Shown here: positions 60,664-64,000 of the stretch, one piece after another
Position numbering within the stretch: position 1 is the first letter of the stretch
Layout of the letters: each line of letters begins with the position of its first letter
From: Pseudomonas sp. TH15
GTDB lineage: Bacteria; Pseudomonadota; Gammaproteobacteria; Pseudomonadales; Pseudomonadaceae
NCBI RefSeq assembly: GCF_016651105.1
Contig: NZ_JAEKEL010000001.1
Location: 4,888,001-4,952,000 of the forward strand
Length of the DNA stretch: 64,000 nucleotides
Direction of reading: 5' to 3'
Notes under the pieces: model-generated
Seen by the model: the letters and a program-made list of their open reading frames with translations, nothing else
The model's database searches: none
What the model was told of the DNA's origin: nothing
Made by a program: the position numbers and the translations under genes

Positions 60664-62093
60664 AGCCGGCGAGCCTGTCGATGCGACTGGGTTTGACCGT
60701 GAGTATTCTGGGGGCGTTGCTGGTGGTGTTGCTAGCGGTGCTCGCGTTTATCGCACTGTCCCATGAGCTGAATGCGCTTTCCAGAGACAGTCTGGAAAAG
60801 AAGATGGAGCAGGTCGAACACAGCCTCGCGTTGTACGTTGACGCCAACGAAGTCACGGGCAAACCGCACATCTTGCTTGATCAGGTGATGGGCCACGACA
60901 ACCTCACGCTGACGATTTACGACCGCGTCAATCAGCGCTCGCCGCTGCTCAAGTCAGGCAGCGGATTGAGCGACCCGCGGGTCGAATTGAAAGCCGTGCG
61001 GGCAACCACCGATCAATTGGCTTATTCAGAGAGCACCGACGCCGAGGGGGCGAAATTCCTCACCGTGTCGAAGCTGATTCGCCTCAAGGATGGCAGCAGC
61101 GTGCCGGTGCTGTTATCGATCGATAACGCCCACGATCAAGCCTTGCTCAGTGCGTACCTGCGCTCGACGATCATTGCCTTGCCGTTGCTGCTGATCCTCA
61201 TCGGCATCAGCGCCTGGGCCGTGGTCCAGCGTGGCCTTGCGCCGTTGCGTGAGTTTCGTAAGGTCGCGGCGATGATCTCGGCGCAGGACCTCAGCCATCG
61301 ACTGTCGGTGGTCAAGATGCCCCAGGAACTCAGTGAGCTGGCCCACGGCATCAACTTCATGCTGCACCGCCTCGACGGCGATGTTCAGCAGTTGTCGCAG
61401 TTCTCCGATGACCTGGCCCACGAACTGCGTTCGCCGATCACCAACCTGATGGGCAAGGCTCAGGTGACCCTGTCCCGGGAGCGACCGGCCGAGGAGTACA
61501 AAGCGGTGCTGGAGTCCTGCACCGAAGAGTTGGGCCGCGTGACGCGGATTGTCTCGGACATGCTGTTTCTGGCGCAGGTCAGTCACCCCGCCGCGCTGGT
61601 CCCGTTCGAGACCATTGCGCTGGAGGATGAAGCGTTGAAAGTCGTCGATCTGTTTTCACTGTCGGCGCAGGACAAGCAGATTCGTTTGAATGTGGTGGGG
61701 AGTGCCTCAGTGCTCGGGGATCGATTGATGATTCAGCGGGCGATTTCGAATTTGCTGTCCAACGCTTTGCGGCATTGCCCTGGCGGGAAAACCGTGACGT
61801 TGCTGATTGAACAAGGCGCGACGCAGACCTCACTGTTGGTGGGCAACCCTGGCGCCGGGATTGAACCGCAGCATCTGACGCATTTGTTCGACCGCTTCTA
61901 TCGGGTCGACACCAGCCGGTCCCGCGCTGAAGGCGGGACCGGGCTTGGTCTGGCGATTGTGCGTTCGATCATGAGCCTGCATCAGGGTGTAGCGGACGTT
62001 AAAAGTTTGCCGGGGGCGATGACCGTGTTCAGGCTTGGGTTTCCTGCGGCGACACCCATGGCCCCATCGCTGGCAAGCCAGCTCCCACAGTGA
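60660..62093 (+). CDS. czcS: Heavy-metal sensor histidine kinase (CzcS/CusS-like)
   Basis: A 477-residue inner-membrane kinase. There are two membrane segments (about residues 12–34 and 168–190) with a periplasmic sensor part between them and a HAMP domain (about 190–243). The phospho-acceptor is H254 in DDLAHELRSPITN; the ATPase domain has the N, G1 and G2 boxes (NLLSNALRH, GNPGAGI and GGTGLGLAI). The last nine residues, PSLASQLPQ, are encoded by a REP sequence, so the original end of the gene appears to be replaced. Confidence 0.92.
   Translation: MKPASLSMRLGLTVSILGALLVVLLAVLAFIALSHELNALSRDSLEKKMEQVEHSLALYVDANEVTGKPHILLDQVMGHDNLTLTIYDRVNQRSPLLKSGSGLSDPRVELKAVRATTDQLAYSESTDAEGAKFLTVSKLIRLKDGSSVPVLLSIDNAHDQALLSAYLRSTIIALPLLLILIGISAWAVVQRGLAPLREFRKVAAMISAQDLSHRLSVVKMPQELSELAHGINFMLHRLDGDVQQLSQFSDDLAHELRSPITNLMGKAQVTLSRERPAEEYKAVLESCTEELGRVTRIVSDMLFLAQVSHPAALVPFETIALEDEALKVVDLFSLSAQDKQIRLNVVGSASVLGDRLMIQRAISNLLSNALRHCPGGKTVTLLIEQGATQTSLLVGNPGAGIEPQHLTHLFDRFYRVDTSRSRAEGGTGLGLAIVRSIMSLHQGVADVKSLPGAMTVFRLGFPAATPMAPSLASQLPQ
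62064..62090. repeat. REP half element inside the end of czcS
   Basis: CCATCGCTGGCAAGCCAGCT and the following CCCACAG are identical to the right arms of the REPINs at 62264–62356 and 62448–62540. It supplies the last codons of the kinase gene; the stop TGA follows directly. Confidence 0.85.
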
Positions 62094-62130
62094 TTTCGGG
62101 TGTTCCCAGGTTTGGTCAGCACCGCTGAAA

Positions 62131-62223
62131 CCTGTAGGAGTGAGCCTGCTCGCGAATGCGGTGGGTCAGTCGATATCTTTGTTGTCTGACACACCGCTAT
62201 CGCGAGCAGGCTCGCTCCTACAG
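62131..62223. repeat. REPIN (GTAGGAGTGAGCC type)
   Basis: CCTGTAGGAGTGAGCCTGCT and the right arm AGCAGGCTCGCTCCTACAG form an inverted repeat around a 50-bp interior with GGTGGGTCAGTCGATATC. It is present in the first of two related units and absent from the second (see 62401). Confidence 0.85.
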
Positions 62224-62263
62224 TGATTTGCGGTGCATGCGGAATTTGTGATCACCACAGAAA

Positions 62264-62356
62264 CCTGTGGGAGCTGGCTTGCCAGCGATGGCGGTGGGTC
62301 AGTCGATATCAATGTTGAATATCAGAAAGCAATCGCTGGCAAGCCAGCTCCCACAG
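62264..62356. repeat. REPIN (GTGGGAGCTGGC type), copy 1
   Basis: CCTGTGGGAGCTGGCTTGCC pairs with GGCAAGCCAGCTCCCACAG at the other end. It is nearly identical to 62448–62540, differing at one base in the interior (GAATATCAG against GAATGTCAG). Confidence 0.88.
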
Positions 62357-62447
62357 TGATCTCGACTGTTCCCAGGTTTTATCAGCACCGCTGAAACCTA
62401 TAGGAGTGATTGGTGGTGCATGCGGAATTTGAGGGCTACCACAGGAA

Positions 62448-62540
62448 CCTGTGGGAGCTGGCTTGCCAGCGATGGCGGTGGGTCAGTCGATATCAATGTT
62501 GAATGTCAGAAAGCAATCGCTGGCAAGCCAGCTCCCACAG
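62448..62540. repeat. REPIN (GTGGGAGCTGGC type), copy 2
   Basis: A second copy of the REPIN at 62264–62356, one base different. The sequences before the two copies are also related (GGTGCATGCGGAATTTG), so the whole unit was duplicated rather than the REPIN alone. Confidence 0.88.
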
Positions 62541-62579
62541 GATCTGCGATATACCCGGGATGTGTGGGCACCACGGGAA

Positions 62580-62611
62580 CCTGTGGGAGCTTGCCTGCAA
62601 GCGATGGCGGT
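62580..62611. repeat. REP half element
   Basis: CCTGTGGGAGCTTGCCTGCA and the following AGCGATGGCGG correspond to the left arm of the neighbouring REPINs, without a right arm. Confidence 0.7.
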
Positions 62612-62624
62612 AGGTTGGGCCCCA

Positions 62625-62653
62625 TAAAAAACGGCACCTTGCGGTGCCGTTTG
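62625..62653 (-). terminator. Terminator of the solute-binding protein gene
   Basis: ACGGCACC-TTGC-GGTGCCGT hairpin preceded by AAAAAA, which is a T run on the minus strand, 19 bp after the stop. Confidence 0.88.
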
Positions 62654-62671
62654 CCTTTCACATTTCCAATA

Positions 62672-64000
62672 TCACTTGCGCGCATCCGCCCACGACTTGA
62701 GCAGTTCGTTGTAGCTCACGGTCTCGCCCTGCGGCTTCTCGTTGGCCAGTTTCGGTTTCGGTGCGCCCGGTTGATCGAACCAGTATTGCGCATCGCGTTC
62801 CGGGTTCATTTTCGGCGCGCACACTGCCTGGGCTTTGGAGCGTTCGAGGCGCGTCATGATCGCGTCCTGATCCTTGGCCAAGCCATCCAACGCCTGTTGC
62901 GGAGTCTTCTCGCCGCTCGCCGCTTCGGCGATATGGCTCCACCACAACTGCGCCAGACGCGGATAATCCGGCACATTGGTCCCGGTCGGGGTCCATTGCA
63001 CGCGGGCCGGGCTGCGGTAGAACTCGACCAGACCACCGAGTTTCGGCGCCAGATCGGTCATCGCCTGCGAGTTGATATCCGACTCGCGAATCGGCGTCAG
63101 GCCAACGATGGTTTTCTTCAGCGACACGGTTTTCGAGGTGACGAACTGCGCGTACAACCACGCCGCGAGTTTCTGTTTCTCAGGTGTGGACTTCATGAAC
63201 GTCCACGATCCCACGTCCTGATAGCCGAGCTTCATGCCCTGCTCCCAATACGGCCCGCGTGGCGACGGTGCCATGCGCCATTTCGGCGTACCGTCGGCGT
63301 TCATCACCGGCAGGCCTGGCTTGGTCATGTCGGCGGTGAACGCGGTGTACCAGAAAATCTGCTGAGCAATGTTGCCCTGCGACGGCACCGGGCCGGACTC
63401 GGAGAAGGTCATGCCCGCCGCTTCCGGTGGCGCGTAAGCCTTGAGCCAATCGACGTATTTCTGCGTGGCAAACACTGCCGCCGGACCGTTGGTGTCGCCG
63501 CCACGGGTCACGCTGGAGCCGACCGGGTGGCAATCCTCGACACGAATGCCCCACTCGTCCACCGGCAAACCGTTGGGCAGACCCTTGTCGCCGCCACCGG
63601 CCATGGAGAACCAGGCATCGGTGAAACGCCAACCCAGCGACGGGTCTTTCTTGCCGTAGTCCATGTGCCCGTAAATGCGTTTGCCGTCGATTTCCTTGAC
63701 GTCCTCGCTGAAGAATTTGGCGATGTCTTCATAGGCTGACCAGTTCACCGGCACGCCCAATTCGTAGCCGTACTTTTCCTTGAACTTGGCTTTCAGATCG
63801 GCGCGCTCGAACCAGTCGGCGCGGAACCAGTAGAGGTTGGCGAACTGTTGATCAGGCAATTGATAGATCTTGCCGTCCGGCGCGGTGGTGAACGAGATGC
63901 CGATGAAGTCCTTGATGTCGAGGGTCGGCGAGGTGAAGTTTTTGCCTTCGTTGGCCATCAGGTCGGTGATCGATTCAGTCTTGCCGTAACGGAAGTGCGT
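62672..64000 (-). CDS. ABC transporter solute-binding protein, sugar/glycerol type (partial)
   Basis: At least 442 residues; the frame stays open to the window edge, so the N-terminus and signal peptide lie outside. The protein resembles long (about 570-residue) periplasmic binding proteins of the carbohydrate uptake family, such as the glycerol-type GlpV group. Features are WRMAPSPRGPYWEQGMKLGYQD, the Trp-rich WSHIAEAASGEKTPQQALDG and a conserved late region CAPKMNPERDAQYWFDQPG. Permease and ATPase genes would be expected upstream, beyond 64000. The substrate is not certain. Confidence 0.8.
   Translation of the reverse strand, partial: THFRYGKTESITDLMANEGKNFTSPTLDIKDFIGISFTTAPDGKIYQLPDQQFANLYWFRADWFERADLKAKFKEKYGYELGVPVNWSAYEDIAKFFSEDVKEIDGKRIYGHMDYGKKDPSLGWRFTDAWFSMAGGGDKGLPNGLPVDEWGIRVEDCHPVGSSVTRGGDTNGPAAVFATQKYVDWLKAYAPPEAAGMTFSESGPVPSQGNIAQQIFWYTAFTADMTKPGLPVMNADGTPKWRMAPSPRGPYWEQGMKLGYQDVGSWTFMKSTPEKQKLAAWLYAQFVTSKTVSLKKTIVGLTPIRESDINSQAMTDLAPKLGGLVEFYRSPARVQWTPTGTNVPDYPRLAQLWWSHIAEAASGEKTPQQALDGLAKDQDAIMTRLERSKAQAVCAPKMNPERDAQYWFDQPGAPKPKLANEKPQGETVSYNELLKSWADARK

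Noticed and set aside
62131..62540. Regular repeats suggesting a CRISPR array
   Set aside because: The units are palindromic REPINs of about 93 bp with related, not unique, spacers, and there are no cas genes.

Overview
The window reads as a chromosomal segment of a Pseudomonas of the P. fluorescens group. Evidence is the gene order (tus–cysG–serS–crcB–rarA–lolA–ftsK–trxB–aat–bpt–infA–clpA–clpS–cspD–icd/idh–nudJ–mnmA–hflD–purB–aceA–nuo, the order familiar from Pseudomonas chromosomes), the fused nuoCD gene, the pair of unrelated isocitrate dehydrogenases, an OprD-type porin and abundant REP/REPIN elements. No rRNA, tRNA, CRISPR array, phage or IS transposase was recognised.

Layout. 1–4.9 kb: two poorly characterised genes, then a tightly overlapping tusDCBE–ybiB unit (sulfur relay for tRNA 2-thiolation) and a glutathionyl-hydroquinone reductase. 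5–12.7 kb, minus strand: siroheme synthase, seryl-tRNA synthetase, fluoride channel, RarA, LolA and FtsK. 13–15.8 kb, plus strand: thioredoxin reductase, the two N-end-rule aminoacyl transferases and IF-1. 15.9–17.2 kb: a gene-free repeat island. 17.2–19.9 kb: ClpA and its adaptor ClpS, so the N-end-rule transferases and the protease that uses their products are close together. 20–24.4 kb: a cold-shock-domain protein, then divergent icd and idh. 24.6–31 kb: nudJ–mnmA–hflD–purB, a ribosomal oxygenase, a GNAT enzyme and a stand-alone secretin-type domain protein. 31–33 kb: isocitrate lyase behind a 490-bp leader. 33.5–48.5 kb: complete 13-gene nuo operon (complex I).

48.5–64 kb is the accessory part: a GNAT enzyme with an attenuator-like leader, an OprD porin, an acyltransferase, two small secreted proteins sharing the N-terminal EGGGDRTF module, a czcCBA-type heavy-metal RND efflux operon, a divergent two-component system (czcRS-like) and the 3' part of a sugar-type ABC solute-binding protein. 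A nearly identical 16-bp box lies 73–78 bp upstream of both the small secreted genes and czcC, which suggests one metal-responsive regulon driven by the adjacent response regulator.

The most unusual features are non-coding: a REPIN-associated tandem duplication of the 3' end of czcA, a second REPIN-rich duplication after the sensor kinase gene (whose last codons and stop lie within or against a REP), an apparent REPIN empty/filled site pair, a three-copy ~270-bp repeat island, and structured leaders ahead of aceA and nuoA. I did not find a convincing new defence or mobile system. The best candidates for undescribed biology are the secreted EGGGDRTF proteins with their shared box and the aceA leader.
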